Source: Trichlorobacter ammonificans
GTDB lineage: Bacteria; Desulfobacterota; Desulfuromonadia; Geobacterales; Pseudopelobacteraceae
Assembly (NCBI RefSeq): GCF_933509905.1
Contig: NZ_OW150024.1
Coordinates: 1,538,001 to 1,602,000 of the forward strand
Length of the DNA stretch: 64,000 nt
Direction: 5' to 3'
Below are positions 46,066 to 54,917 of this stretch, in pieces. Positions within the stretch are counted from its first letter, which is position 1. Each line of letters starts with the position of its first letter. Made by a program: the position numbers and the translations under genes. Below the pieces are notes generated by a model. It made no database searches, had not been told where the DNA came from, and saw only the letters and a list, made by a program, of their open reading frames with translations.

Positions 46066-46997
46066 AGCGCCCCCACTGCCGCCGCAATGGCGCCATTCAT
46101 CCGTTCCCGGGGCAGCCCGACCACCGGAACGCCGGGGGAGCGCCGGTACAGGTCGGAGGAATCCAGCCGTATCGGCTGCTGCTCACAGAGTGCCGCCACC
46201 TCCGTCAACCAGCCCGGCTCGGAAGCATTGGCGTCAGTAACGACATAGAGCCTGGCCGTGCGTTGCCCCGGCCACTGTCGACGATACGCCTCCCACGAGC
46301 CGTGCAACTCCCGCTCCGGTGTCCCCCCGCCCCGGTCGGCCGGCAGAAATCTGCTGCGCCAGAACACCGGAATACCGTTGTGGAGCATAATCACCGTCAG
46401 GGTCTCGCCATGCCAGAGCACAAGAGTGGTGGCCCCTTCCGGCTCGATATGCGACGCAAAGGCGCGGATCAGGCTGAGCTGGTGCAGTTCAACCCGCACC
46501 GGCAGAAACCCGGCTTCACGCGCGAGGTGCTCGTACTGCTCCACTACCCGGCGGACCGCAAAGGCCACCAGCAGCCGGACCGCACCCCCCTCCTTCCGCT
46601 GCAGCACCTGAAAATCCAGATGCAGTTCGGGAGGATCGCCGGGAAGATTCTTCCGCAGTCGCCAGAGAATCATCTCCACCGCCTCGTCCCGGTCCTTCCA
46701 GGTTTCGTCGAAATCCAGCAGCAGTATCCGGCCGCCGGCGTCCGGCAACGAGAGGACGGTACGACCGGCGGAGGTGGGCAATGAACGGCGTACCGTCGCC
46801 AGGCACTGCACGAAGGCAGACGGATCGCTCAGGTGGGGCTCGTTCCAGGAGAGTTGCAGGCTCCCCGGGGGGAGCGGGGCGAACGCCGCCCGATCCAGCA
46901 ACGGCAGCCCCCTGCCCCGCCGCAGCACCGCAGCTCCCGCACCATCCCGGCCGATGGACAGCCCGGTTATCCTGCCTGAAAACAGTGAAAGCGCCAT
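46062..46997 (-). CDS. PilM/GspL-like actin-fold cytoplasmic component
   Basis: This 311-residue protein without a membrane segment has the ribonuclease H/actin-like fold of PilM: GLSIGRDGAGAAVL near the N-terminus, a DFQVLQRKEGG middle and a TTLVLWHGETLTVIML second subdomain. The phosphate loops are weak, so nucleotide binding is uncertain. It should bind the ATPase and the PilN-like tail. It lies 3 bases after the gspE stop. Confidence 0.75.
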   Translation of the reverse strand: MALSLFSGRITGLSIGRDGAGAAVLRRGRGLPLLDRAAFAPLPPGSLQLSWNEPHLSDPSAFVQCLATVRRSLPTSAGRTVLSLPDAGGRILLLDFDETWKDRDEAVEMILWRLRKNLPGDPPELHLDFQVLQRKEGGAVRLLVAFAVRRVVEQYEHLAREAGFLPVRVELHQLSLIRAFASHIEPEGATTLVLWHGETLTVIMLHNGIPVFWRSRFLPADRGGGTPERELHGSWEAYRRQWPGQRTARLYVVTDANASEPGWLTEVAALCEQQPIRLDSSDLYRRSPGVPVVGLPRERMNGAIAAAVGAL

Positions 46998-47000
46998 GAG

Positions 47001-48713
47001 CTACTCCACAAAGGTGACCCGGTTGATTTCCCGCAGACTGGTTTCGCCGGCCAACAGCTTTTCAACGGCCGCCTCCCGCAGGAAGATCGTGCCCTGCTGC
47101 CGGGCCGCCTGCTTCAGGCGTGCCACGGTGGCACGGTTGATGATCAGGTCGCGGATCATATCGTTGCACTCCAGCAGTTCCACAATGGCGGAACGCCCCA
47201 GGTAGCCGGTACCGTTGCAGGTCTCGCAGCCGTGTGGTTCGTACAGGACCGCCTCACCGCACTGCTCCGGCGAAATTCCCGCATCCTGCAACTCCTCCGG
47301 TTTCGGCCGCACTGGTCGGCGGCATTTCCGGCAGAGCCGCCGCACCAGGCGCTGGGCCAGGATGCAGTTGAGGGAGGAAACGAAGTTATAGGGATCGATC
47401 CCCATGTGGGCGAACCGTCCGATCACGTCCAGGGCGTTGTTGGCATGGACCGTGGTAAAGACCAGGTGTCCGGTCAAGGCGGATTGCACCGCGATCATGG
47501 CGGTTTCCGCATCGCGGATCTCTCCCACCATGATCGTGTCCGGATCGTGGCGCAGGATGGAGCGCAGCCCCCGCGCAAAGGTGAGCCCTTTCTTCTCGTT
47601 TACCGGAATCTGCAGCACCCCCGGCACCAGATACTCCACCGGGTCCTCGATGGTGATGATTTTTTCCTCGCCGCTGTGGATTTCGGTCAGGGCGGCGTAG
47701 AGGGTGGTGGTCTTGCCCGAACCGGTGGGGCCGGTCACCAGCACCATGCCGTAGGGCTCGCGAATCTTGCGCCGGATACGGGGCAGCTCCCGCGGGCTGA
47801 TGCCCAGGTATTCCAGCGAAAGCCCCTTCATCTCGCTGGCGATGCTTTCCTTGTCCAGAATCCTGATCACTGCGTCCTCGCCATAGACGCTGGGCATGAT
47901 CGAGATGCGGAAATCGATGGACTTGTCCCGGAAACGAACCTTGAAGCGGCCGTCCTGGGGCACCCGTCGCTCGGAGATATCAAGCTCGCTCATGACCTTG
48001 AGCCGTGAGATGACCGGCGACTGGAACTGCCGATCGATCGGTTCGTTGGCCTGGAACAGCACGCCGTCGATCCGGTACTTGATCATCACCCCCTGGACGC
48101 CGGTCTCGATATGGATGTCGCTGGCCCGTCGTCCCAGGGCATCCAGCAGGGTGCTGTTGACCAGCTTGATGATCGGGCTGGTGTCCGTGGTGGCCAGGGA
48201 TTCGGCGGAAAGGGTTTCCTCCCCCTTGTCCGTTTCCCGCACCAGGTGCAGCATGAAATCGTCGGTAACGTCCCGCAGCACCCGGCGGGTCCCCTCGCCG
48301 GCCTTGAGCAGAGAGGCAATGTCAGACTCGCTGGCCACCCGCAGCAGCAGCGGACAGCCCAGGAGCATTTCAAGCTCGTCGAAGCGCAGCACGTCGGTGG
48401 GGTCGGCAACGGCAATGACCAGGCAGTCCTGCCGGTACTCCAGCGGAATGAAGCGGTAGCGGTAGATGACATCGGCCGGAAGGGTTGCCAGCAACGCCTC
48501 GTCGATGCGGTGGTCCCCCAGATCAACCCACATAAGCCCGTTCTGCTCCGCCAGGGCCTGGGACAGCTCAACCTCCCCCAGCAGGCCGGCGGAGATGCAG
48601 AGCTCGCCGAAGCGCATCCCCGGTACCGGCAGCATGGCAACCATGGACGCAAGCTGCTCCGGGGTGAGCGCTCCCCGTTCCACCAGTATCTGACCGATCC
48701 TGCGGTGAGCCAT
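47001..48713 (-). CDS. gspE: type II secretion ATPase GspE, with MshEN-like N-terminus
   Basis: This is the hexameric ATPase that drives pseudopilus assembly (570 residues). The C-terminal domain has Walker A GPTGSGKT (328-335), the Asp box EDPVEY, Walker B MVGEIRDAE and the zinc cysteines 461, 464, 496 and 499. Residues 5-140 have the MshEN pattern (RRIGQILVERGALTPEQL repeated as FGELCISAGLLGEVELSQAL), a fold that in several ATPases binds c-di-GMP. It is PulE/GspE rather than PilT by its domains. It lies 8 bases downstream of gspF. Confidence 0.93.
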   Translation of the reverse strand: MAHRRIGQILVERGALTPEQLASMVAMLPVPGMRFGELCISAGLLGEVELSQALAEQNGLMWVDLGDHRIDEALLATLPADVIYRYRFIPLEYRQDCLVIAVADPTDVLRFDELEMLLGCPLLLRVASESDIASLLKAGEGTRRVLRDVTDDFMLHLVRETDKGEETLSAESLATTDTSPIIKLVNSTLLDALGRRASDIHIETGVQGVMIKYRIDGVLFQANEPIDRQFQSPVISRLKVMSELDISERRVPQDGRFKVRFRDKSIDFRISIMPSVYGEDAVIRILDKESIASEMKGLSLEYLGISPRELPRIRRKIREPYGMVLVTGPTGSGKTTTLYAALTEIHSGEEKIITIEDPVEYLVPGVLQIPVNEKKGLTFARGLRSILRHDPDTIMVGEIRDAETAMIAVQSALTGHLVFTTVHANNALDVIGRFAHMGIDPYNFVSSLNCILAQRLVRRLCRKCRRPVRPKPEELQDAGISPEQCGEAVLYEPHGCETCNGTGYLGRSAIVELLECNDMIRDLIINRATVARLKQAARQQGTIFLREAAVEKLLAGETSLREINRVTFVE

Positions 48714-48721
48714 GACGCCCC

Positions 48722-49927
48722 CTACCCCACGGTGCCGGCGATCTTGAAGATCGGCAGGTACATGGCGATGATGATTCCTCCCACCACGGCCCCCATCAGG
48801 ATCATGATGGCCGGTTCCACGGCCGTGGTCAAAAGCCGCAGGCGCTCTTCCACTTCGCTCTCCAGGTAGTCGGCGATATCGGTGAACAACTCCTCAAGGG
48901 CTCCGGTGGCCTCTCCCACGCCCAGCATGCGCAACGCCAGAAGCGGCATGATCCGACTCCGCTCCAGGGCGGCGGCCAGCGTGCTTCCTTCCTCCACCAA
49001 CCGCACCGTCTCAAGCAGCCGGGCCTCCATGAAACGGTTGTGCAGGGTACCCGCGGCGTTCCTGAGGGATTCCACCAGCGGAATGCCGCTGCCCAGCAGC
49101 GTGCCCATGGTCCGGGAGAATGCGGAGACGGCATGGCTGCGCACCAGCTCTCCCACCAGCGGTATGCGCAGCTTCCAGTGGTCGACGCGGTAGCGTCCGG
49201 CAGCGGTGCGTGCCCAGTATCGCAGGCTGAACGCCATGCAGACCGCGACTACTGCCACAAGCGGCAGCCAGGCACGCAGGCCGGTGGTGAAACCGATCAG
49301 CAGACGGGTGACCAGGGGCAGTTGACTACCGGCATCGGCGTAGATGCGGCTGAAGGTGGGCACTACGTAGACCAGCAGCAGGGCAACGGCCAGACAGGCC
49401 ACCACCACCAGAATGACCGGGTAGACCAGCGCACTCACCACGTTGCGACGAACCTGGTCGGAGCGCTTCAGAAATTGCAGGTAGCGCCGGATGGTAACAA
49501 CAAGGTCGCCGGTTCGCTCCCCTGCCCGCACCGAGGCGATGTAGAGTTGGGGAAAAACGCTGCCGTGCTGTTCCAGCGCTCCCGACAGGGTTCCCCCTGC
49601 AGTCACCTCATCGCGAATTCGGCCGAGGATCGCGGAAAAACGACGCTCCCCCGGCCACTGCTCATGCAGCGTGTCCAGCGCCTGCAGCATCGGCATGCCC
49701 GCCTTCAACAACACCAGCAGCTCCTGATTGAAGGTCAGCAGGTCGCGGGTGGCAAGTCGTCTGCCGCTCGTTTCATACAGCAGTGAAAAGCGCTTCCGCC
49801 GCACGGAAAAGACCTGCAACCCCATCTCCGTGAGCCGCTGCCGCAGACGGGCCGCATCGTCCCCCTCCAGCTCCCTGGTCTGGATACTGCCGTCCGCCAG
49901 GCCGATTGTGCAGGTGAAAAGGGCCAT
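48722..49927 (-). CDS. gspF: type II secretion inner-membrane platform GspF
   Basis: This 401-residue platform protein has two cytoplasmic helical-bundle domains of the T2SSF type (RDLLTFNQELLVLLKAGMPM, about 55-175, and RSHAVSAFSRTMGTLLGSGI, 260-380) separated by two membrane helices near 170-240, with a third at the C-terminus (MILMGAVVGGIIIAMYLPI). It holds the ATPase to the pseudopilus. Start 49927 chosen because the frame further up is only antisense to the pseudopilin genes; GGAGG lies 12 bases before it. Confidence 0.93.
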   Translation of the reverse strand: MALFTCTIGLADGSIQTRELEGDDAARLRQRLTEMGLQVFSVRRKRFSLLYETSGRRLATRDLLTFNQELLVLLKAGMPMLQALDTLHEQWPGERRFSAILGRIRDEVTAGGTLSGALEQHGSVFPQLYIASVRAGERTGDLVVTIRRYLQFLKRSDQVRRNVVSALVYPVILVVVACLAVALLLVYVVPTFSRIYADAGSQLPLVTRLLIGFTTGLRAWLPLVAVVAVCMAFSLRYWARTAAGRYRVDHWKLRIPLVGELVRSHAVSAFSRTMGTLLGSGIPLVESLRNAAGTLHNRFMEARLLETVRLVEEGSTLAAALERSRIMPLLALRMLGVGEATGALEELFTDIADYLESEVEERLRLLTTAVEPAIMILMGAVVGGIIIAMYLPIFKIAGTVG

Positions 49928-49949
49928 AGTCGTCCTGCTGCCTCCCTGG

Positions 49950-50498
49950 TTACTGCGGACCGGACCGGGGACTGGTGCCGATCGGCTGGGGAGCCGTCTC
50001 CGCTCCGGTCGATGCGGCAACCGGGGGACGGGCAACGAACCGCCAGTCACGATACGACTGCTTGTTGGTGAACTCCCGCAACGACTCCGGAAAGTTGTCC
50101 ACCTTGAACGGCTGAAGCCCGCTGGTACTGGCGACACCGATGATGCCCCGAACCGGGTCGCGGATCAGCTCCCAGTCGCTCCCGGTTATCGGGTCCGGGT
50201 AGAGCCGGCGCAGGTGACGCACCGTGGCGGGGGTGCGCGGGTCCCGCAGCAGGTGTCGGAGATCGGCGAGCGGCGTGGCGACATGGGCGCTCCCCCTGGG
50301 GTAATGCCAACGGGTCAGGGCATCCTGCAGCTGGCTTCCCCGGAAGAGCAACTCCTCCTCCCGCTCACGCTGCATCCGCTGCTGCCATCCCTGCCCCGCC
50401 GCAGCCGACAGGACTCCCATCACCATCACCATGAACAGGGCCGTCAGGTAGGTGAAACCGTCGGTCGAGCGCAGCAGCCGGCAGCCGTCGGTGGTCAT
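49950..50498 (-). CDS. pseudopilin-like protein of an atypical T2SS
   Basis: This 182-residue protein has the type IV N-terminal form: a short charged leader ending at G (STDG), then FTYLTALFMVMVMGVLSAAA as hydrophobic helix. The expected Glu at mature position 5 is missing, as in GspK-like tips. The body is similar in size to the other pseudopilins and has the YRDWRF box. ATG 50498 follows GTAGGAG; it starts 6 bases after the previous gene's stop. It may be the tip pseudopilin. Confidence 0.72.
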   Translation of the reverse strand: MTTDGCRLLRSTDGFTYLTALFMVMVMGVLSAAAGQGWQQRMQREREEELLFRGSQLQDALTRWHYPRGSAHVATPLADLRHLLRDPRTPATVRHLRRLYPDPITGSDWELIRDPVRGIIGVASTSGLQPFKVDNFPESLREFTNKQSYRDWRFVARPPVAASTGAETAPQPIGTSPRSGPQ

Positions 50499-50503
50499 CG
50501 CTC

Positions 50504-50941
50504 CTACCACTCGTTGTACGGGACGTTGTTGGTCCCGACCAGATTCGAACCGCTGTGCAGATCGTAGACGTTACCCAAGAGCGGGGTCCGCCCCCCACTC
50601 CCACCATCGTTGGCAGCCGGAGACGGCAATGGCTGAGGAGCCACAATGACCCAGGTCTCCCGGGAGCGGGTAAAGGGATCGATCGGCAGTTCCCGCAGAT
50701 AGCGCTGCTCAACCAGTTCCGCCAGGCTCATCGGATAACGCCCCTGATCTGCTGCAAACTGATCGATGGCCGAGCGCATGCTGTACAGATCTTCCCGCAG
50801 CACTGCCTCGCGAGCCCTGATCAGGCCGGTCTGGTAGCTGGGCACTGCAATGGCGGCCAGAATGCCGATGATGGAAATGACGATCATCAGCTCAATCAGG
50901 GTGAAGCCGCCCGCACCAGCTATCCGCCCGTCAGCATTCAC
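50504..50941 (-). CDS. gspG: major pseudopilin GspG-like
   Basis: This 145-residue pseudopilin has the prepilin-peptidase site GG|FTLIELMIVISIIGILAA in the first 30 residues, with Glu5 of the mature protein intact, and a GspG-like body (AIDQFAADQGRYPMSLAEL, then LPIDPFTR and a DLHSGSNLVG region typical of the calcium-binding end). It starts with GTG. It is the best match in this operon to the main pseudopilus subunit, like OxpG of Geobacter, a name I assign only by resemblance. Confidence 0.88.
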   Translation of the reverse strand: MNADGRIAGAGGFTLIELMIVISIIGILAAIAVPSYQTGLIRAREAVLREDLYSMRSAIDQFAADQGRYPMSLAELVEQRYLRELPIDPFTRSRETWVIVAPQPLPSPAANDGGSGGRTPLLGNVYDLHSGSNLVGTNNVPYNEW

Positions 50942-50948
50942 GATTTCG

Positions 50949-51443
50949 TCACCAGTCCCGGTAGCGGGTGCCGTCGATGGACACGCCGTTGCTCAGTGAA
51001 TAGACGTCGAAAACATCCTCACGCCCCCAGGTGCCGGCATCGGGACTGTCGCTGTAGGAGCGCAGTCCCCAGGCCGGCGGGTCGTTTCCCCGCGGGGGAT
51101 TCATCGGATCCGGCGGAATCCGGCGCAGGAAGCGCTGCCGGACCCGGTAGGCCCCGCCGAAATCATCGCCGGTCACCAAGGTTTCCAGATCCTTCGGGTA
51201 GCCGCTTTTAGCTGCCGCAGCAATGATCTTGCGCTCCTCCACCGCCTTGTCGTACGCCTTTTTGTAGTCGTCGATGGCGGTACGGATGATACGCAGATTG
51301 CGACGCAGTTCCAGTTCGCGCACCCGCTGGCCGGTCATCCAGGAGAGTGGCAGTACCACCGAAGCGAGCAGGGCCAGGATGCTGACCGTCACCACCAGCT
51401 CCACCAGGGTTACCCCCCGTTGTGTCCCCAGGCGCCGGCCCAT
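50949..51443 (-). CDS. GspG/H-like pseudopilin
   Basis: This 164-residue pseudopilin has the cleavage site G|VTLVELVVTVSILALLASV with Glu5, then a long helix with the charged stretch RRNLRIIRTAIDDYKKAYDKA, and a C-terminal part including IPPDPMNPP and the DVYSLSNGV calcium-loop type ending. A second GspG-type subunit beside 50504 is usual for the atypical Geobacter systems. It lies 3 bases after the secretin stop. Confidence 0.87.
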   Translation of the reverse strand: MGRRLGTQRGVTLVELVVTVSILALLASVVLPLSWMTGQRVRELELRRNLRIIRTAIDDYKKAYDKAVEERKIIAAAAKSGYPKDLETLVTGDDFGGAYRVRQRFLRRIPPDPMNPPRGNDPPAWGLRSYSDSPDAGTWGREDVFDVYSLSNGVSIDGTRYRDW

Positions 51444-51446
51444 GGT

Positions 51447-53420
51447 TCACTGCTGTTGAGGCGGCGCCGGTTGTGCCGGTTGTGCCGGTTGTGCCGGTTG
51501 TGCCGGTTGTGCCGGTTGTGCCGGTTGTGCCGGTTGCGCCGGTTGCGCCGGTTGCGGCACCGCCGTGCCGTTCTCCTCGTACTCTGCCGTCTGCTTGAAC
51601 GAAGGATAGGACTGCAGCAGGGCCGGCTCATCCTCCCGGCCCGAGTCGAATATGGTCTGCGACGGACCGTGGACGGTCATGCCCCGCACCAGCCGGGGGG
51701 TGATGGCCAGCAGCAGTTCGTTTTTCTCCCTGGTCTCACTGTTGTTGGACAAAAGCGGCCCCAAAAGCGGCAGGTCCCCCAGCATGAAGATCTTGGTGGT
51801 ACTGTCGGTATCGCTGTTCTGGATCAGGCCGCCGATGATCACGGTTTCTCCGTCCTTCAGGGAAAGTACGGTATCCAGGTTGCGGGTCCCGATGGTCAGC
51901 AGGGTGGTGCCGTCGGTTTTGGAGGTTTCCTTGCCGATAACCGAACTGACCTCCAGGGCCAGCTTCACCACCACCTCGTGGGTCAACTGGATGGTCGGCT
52001 CGGCGTTCAGCTTGATCCCCACGTCCACGTACTGGACATTGGTGGAGGCGATGGTACCGGTGGTGGTGGTGGTCTGGATGGGCACCCGCTGTCCCACGTT
52101 GAAACGGGCCTTTTCCCGGTTGCGCACCCGGATCTTCGGATTGGAAAGGATGTTACCCTTGGCCAGGGTCTTGCCGATGTTGTACTGAGCGCTGGGGACG
52201 GTGACGTAGCCGCCGAACCCCTTGATGGAAAAAGCCTTGAGCAGTTGCGATATGTCCACCGGCGTCGCCGCGTCCGTGGCGGTGTACAGCGAGGGGGAGA
52301 GCAGCTTCCCGGCAGGGGTGAACCCGCCCAGGCTCACGGCGTAATCGCTGAGCAGCAGGCCCAGGTCGTGGGTCTTCTTGCTGTTCAGCTCCACCACCTC
52401 GACATCCAGGATCACCTCAGGCTCGGGCAGGTCGTTGGCCTCCAGGATCTTTTCCACGACACCGGCCATTTCCGGCGTATCCCGCAGTACCAGCGTGTTG
52501 GACTCTTCGTTGGCCTGGAGCTTGCGCACCTGCAACAGGTTACGGATCAGATTGATGGCCTTCTTGGCGTCCATGTACTGCAACTGGTAGGTCCGGATCA
52601 CCATCTCTTCGTACTGTTTCAGCTTTTCCGGGGTCTTGGGATAGATCATGATGTTGCGCTCGTTGAGCAGCTTGTGCCCGAGCCGGTTCATACCGGTCAG
52701 CAGTTCGAATGCCTGATCGAATGTGGCATTGTTCAGGTTGATGGAGACCGGTACATCCTTCACCCCCTCGTCAAAGACGAAGCTGATGCCGGACAGTTGG
52801 GTGAGAATCGCAAAAACATCCCTGATGCGGGCTTCCTTGAACTTGAGGGTAAACCGGCTGTTGCTGCGCAGTTGGAGTTCATAACGCTTCAGCGGAGAGG
52901 TACGCAGTGCCGCCACCCGCTCGGCCGCGGCCTGATACTGGGGATTTCCGGGGTCCAGCTCCAGGGCGGCGGTAAAGGCCCTCGCTGCCTCACCCGGCTT
53001 TTTCAAACGTTCGAACTCTATCCCCTCTTGCCAGGCATTCCGGGCATTGAGCAAACGGGCAGCCGCGGCCGCCTGCTCGCCGTAGCGTTTGGTTCCCGGT
53101 TCAAGCAGACTGGCTGCCTGATACTCGGTCACCGCCTTTGCATAGTTGCCGCCACTCAACGCTTCTTCTCCCAGCCGGGCGCGCAGCCGCGCCGCCTCGG
53201 CACGGGCGGCAAGAAAACGGATACGGTATTCGGCGGAGGCCGGTTCAGCCTTGATCGCCTCGGCATAGTGCACCAGTGCTTCTTCGAAGAGCCCCTGCTC
53301 TTCCAGGCGCATACCGCTGTCAAACGCACGGCGTGAGGCGGCGCAGCCGGCCGCAACCAGGAAAGCGGCAAGCATGGCGGAACTGAGGAGCAGGTATCCG
53401 ATCCGTTTGAAACGAAGCAT
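51447..53420 (-). CDS. gspD: type II secretion secretin GspD-like lipoprotein
   Basis: This outer-membrane channel protein has 657 residues and begins with a lipoprotein signal (lipobox VAAGC). An N-terminal TPR-like region (about 35-150) is unusual for GspD and recalls PilQ- or BfpB-like secretins. N-domains follow (RFTLKFKEARIRDVFAIL, EVILDVEVVEL), then the secretin core (ILSNPKIRVRN, VPIQTTTT, VGIKLNAEPTI, GLIQNSDT, DLPLLGPLLSN). The C-terminus is a run of PAQ triplets coded by a 9-bp tandem repeat. The start at 53420 gives the signal peptide; the frame is open 26 codons further. Confidence 0.9.
   Translation of the reverse strand: MLRFKRIGYLLLSSAMLAAFLVAAGCAASRRAFDSGMRLEEQGLFEEALVHYAEAIKAEPASAEYRIRFLAARAEAARLRARLGEEALSGGNYAKAVTEYQAASLLEPGTKRYGEQAAAAARLLNARNAWQEGIEFERLKKPGEAARAFTAALELDPGNPQYQAAAERVAALRTSPLKRYELQLRSNSRFTLKFKEARIRDVFAILTQLSGISFVFDEGVKDVPVSINLNNATFDQAFELLTGMNRLGHKLLNERNIMIYPKTPEKLKQYEEMVIRTYQLQYMDAKKAINLIRNLLQVRKLQANEESNTLVLRDTPEMAGVVEKILEANDLPEPEVILDVEVVELNSKKTHDLGLLLSDYAVSLGGFTPAGKLLSPSLYTATDAATPVDISQLLKAFSIKGFGGYVTVPSAQYNIGKTLAKGNILSNPKIRVRNREKARFNVGQRVPIQTTTTTGTIASTNVQYVDVGIKLNAEPTIQLTHEVVVKLALEVSSVIGKETSKTDGTTLLTIGTRNLDTVLSLKDGETVIIGGLIQNSDTDSTTKIFMLGDLPLLGPLLSNNSETREKNELLLAITPRLVRGMTVHGPSQTIFDSGREDEPALLQSYPSFKQTAEYEENGTAVPQPAQPAQPAQPAQPAQPAQPAQPAQPAQPAPPQQQ
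51466..51555. repeat. 9-bp tandem repeat (10 units) encoding PAQ
   Basis: Seven exact GCCGGTTGT units (51466-51528) and three GCCGGTTGC units (51529-51555) lie in register inside the 3' end of the secretin gene. Read on the minus strand they code for a Pro-Ala-Gln run. Such repeats vary in number by slippage without shifting frame. Confidence 0.95.
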
Positions 53421-53457
53421 GACCATCCCGGTATCGTCGAACGTGACAGGGCCGCGC

Positions 53458-53775
53458 TCAGCGGTCCTCAAGACACAAGCCGGCTTCGGCCGGTGCAAAA
53501 CCGGTCACCAGCATGACCCGCTTCAACCCTTCGGAGAGGTTGACCAGCTTCGGCTCCAGGCCCCGGAAGCGGGCGCACTGCAGCCACACCTTCAGCAACT
53601 GCAAACCGCTGAAGTCAACGCTCTTGATCTGGCCGCAGTCCACCTTCAGGGTCTTCTGCCCCTGATCGTCAACCTGTTGCAGCACGTCTGACAATGAATC
53701 GATATGGCGCACCACCCCTTCCATGTTCCAATCGCCGACCAGAAACACATCACTGCCCTCAAGCCGAATAGCCAT
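53458..53775 (-). CDS. STAS-domain protein, anti-sigma factor antagonist-like
   Basis: This 105-residue single STAS domain has the family hallmark loop KSVDFSGLQLLKVW, in which the Ser before GLQ (residue about 56) is the residue phosphorylated in SpoIIAA. Members switch partners by phosphorylation. It heads the type II secretion operon, 37 bases ahead of the secretin, with AGGAGG before its ATG. No anti-sigma factor or phosphatase gene is nearby. An STAS gene with T2SS genes is unusual. MlaB-like lipid roles are another possibility. Confidence 0.85.
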   Translation of the reverse strand: MAIRLEGSDVFLVGDWNMEGVVRHIDSLSDVLQQVDDQGQKTLKVDCGQIKSVDFSGLQLLKVWLQCARFRGLEPKLVNLSEGLKRVMLVTGFAPAEAGLCLEDR

Positions 53776-54008
53776 ATCAGCCTCCTGACCCGGAAATTGC
53801 CATCAGGGTGGCCACTCCATATTCCGTGCCAAAAACAGAATACAAAAACAGAGCAATTACAGGCTATTAACCACGACAAACCAAAGCATTTCGGCAAGAA
53901 AATACGCCACAACGAGAGGGCATGATGGGTGGGGTGATGATAACCGCTTGAACTCGATACTGTTTTCGGGGAACGTTAGATTTGGGGCACCTGTCTCGAA
54001 ACGTTACA

Positions 54009-54905
54009 TCAGCTAGCCGGACTCCGGGGGAACACCCGAAATTTTCGAACCATGGCAACGGGATGGTAGGAGCGCTTTGCCTCCCGCAGCCCCGGCTTTC
54101 CCAGGTCCTGCTCCCGGTTGACGTGGCTGCATTCGGGCGGGAGCAAACGGCAGAATTCGCGGTTCACCAGTTGCGACGCGCCATCCATGGCCGGATCAGC
54201 CTTTTCAAAGAGACAGACCGCTGTGGTGTCGTTAAGACGCTCGCCAAGGGCAAAGGCGGCGATCCCGTCATCGAGACGTACCACAACCCCGAAAAGCCCC
54301 AATTCTTCCGCCCGTTCAAGCCCTTCCCGGCTTGCCGCCAGCTCCGGCTGCAGCGAGCGGGTTCCGTCGTTGTCATGGTGACGGAACCAGTTGTCCAGCA
54401 GGTGCAGCGATGCCGTCACATGAGTCGAGGAAAACGGCTCCACAACGTACCGGTGACGGGAGGTGAAGTGCTGTATCCGGTTGCGCTTGGTGCGGAAGCG
54501 GGCGCCGGACAGGGTGGCCAGATCGCTCTTCAGGTAGAGATAGTCGTCGTTATCGCGGTCCTCAACCAGCGAATATCCTCGACCCGTCAGGTGCTCCGCC
54601 AGAAACGCCTCGTCGGCACCATAGAGCTGATGCCCGGCATCCAGCAGTTTCCGGGCGGCAGCCCCCCGATTTCCGCAGAGCGGCGGAAGGAAGCAGGCAG
54701 TGCCGTCGTAGTCGCGACCGAACACGATCACACTGTCGTCCAGCAGACTCAGGGTGTAGTGGTGGGCGTGGCGAAACAGAAAGAGATTGGCGAAACACAG
54801 CTCGGAGACCTGGGGTTGCAACCTGAACAGGTGATCCCGCAGCAGCCCGCCATCCTCCGGTTCCGGAGGCCTGACGGCAGGATAGAGGGGTAGTGGGACG
54901 GCCAT
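54009..54905 (-). CDS. DUF2156-family (LPG synthase C-like) protein
   Basis: This 298-residue soluble protein has the pattern of DUF2156: CFANLFLFRHAHHY near the N-terminus, a middle YLYLKSDLATLSG, RFRTKRNRIQHF and a C-terminal VNREQDLGKPGLREAKRSYHP. The fold is that of two GNAT-like domains, shared with the lysyl-phosphatidylglycerol synthase catalytic end, but membrane helices are absent. The substrate is not known. It follows the ABC-2 permease gene by 12 bases on the same strand and may belong to that exporter. Confidence 0.82.
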   Translation of the reverse strand: MAVPLPLYPAVRPPEPEDGGLLRDHLFRLQPQVSELCFANLFLFRHAHHYTLSLLDDSVIVFGRDYDGTACFLPPLCGNRGAAARKLLDAGHQLYGADEAFLAEHLTGRGYSLVEDRDNDDYLYLKSDLATLSGARFRTKRNRIQHFTSRHRYVVEPFSSTHVTASLHLLDNWFRHHDNDGTRSLQPELAASREGLERAEELGLFGVVVRLDDGIAAFALGERLNDTTAVCLFEKADPAMDGASQLVNREFCRLLPPECSHVNREQDLGKPGLREAKRSYHPVAMVRKFRVFPRSPAS

Positions 54906-54917
54906 GGTTTCTCCGGG

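Noticed and set aside
51466-51555. possible CRISPR array
   Set aside because: Unit length is 9 bases without spacers; it is a coding minisatellite.
51420-53336. 638-codon plus-strand ORF with a long CRLCRL run
   Set aside because: Antisense to the secretin; the run is the other side of the PAQ-coding repeat.
53776-53860. sigma-54-like TGGCAC site upstream of the STAS gene
   Set aside because: TGGCAC is present on the minus strand, but the -12 element lacks the required GC at the correct spacing.
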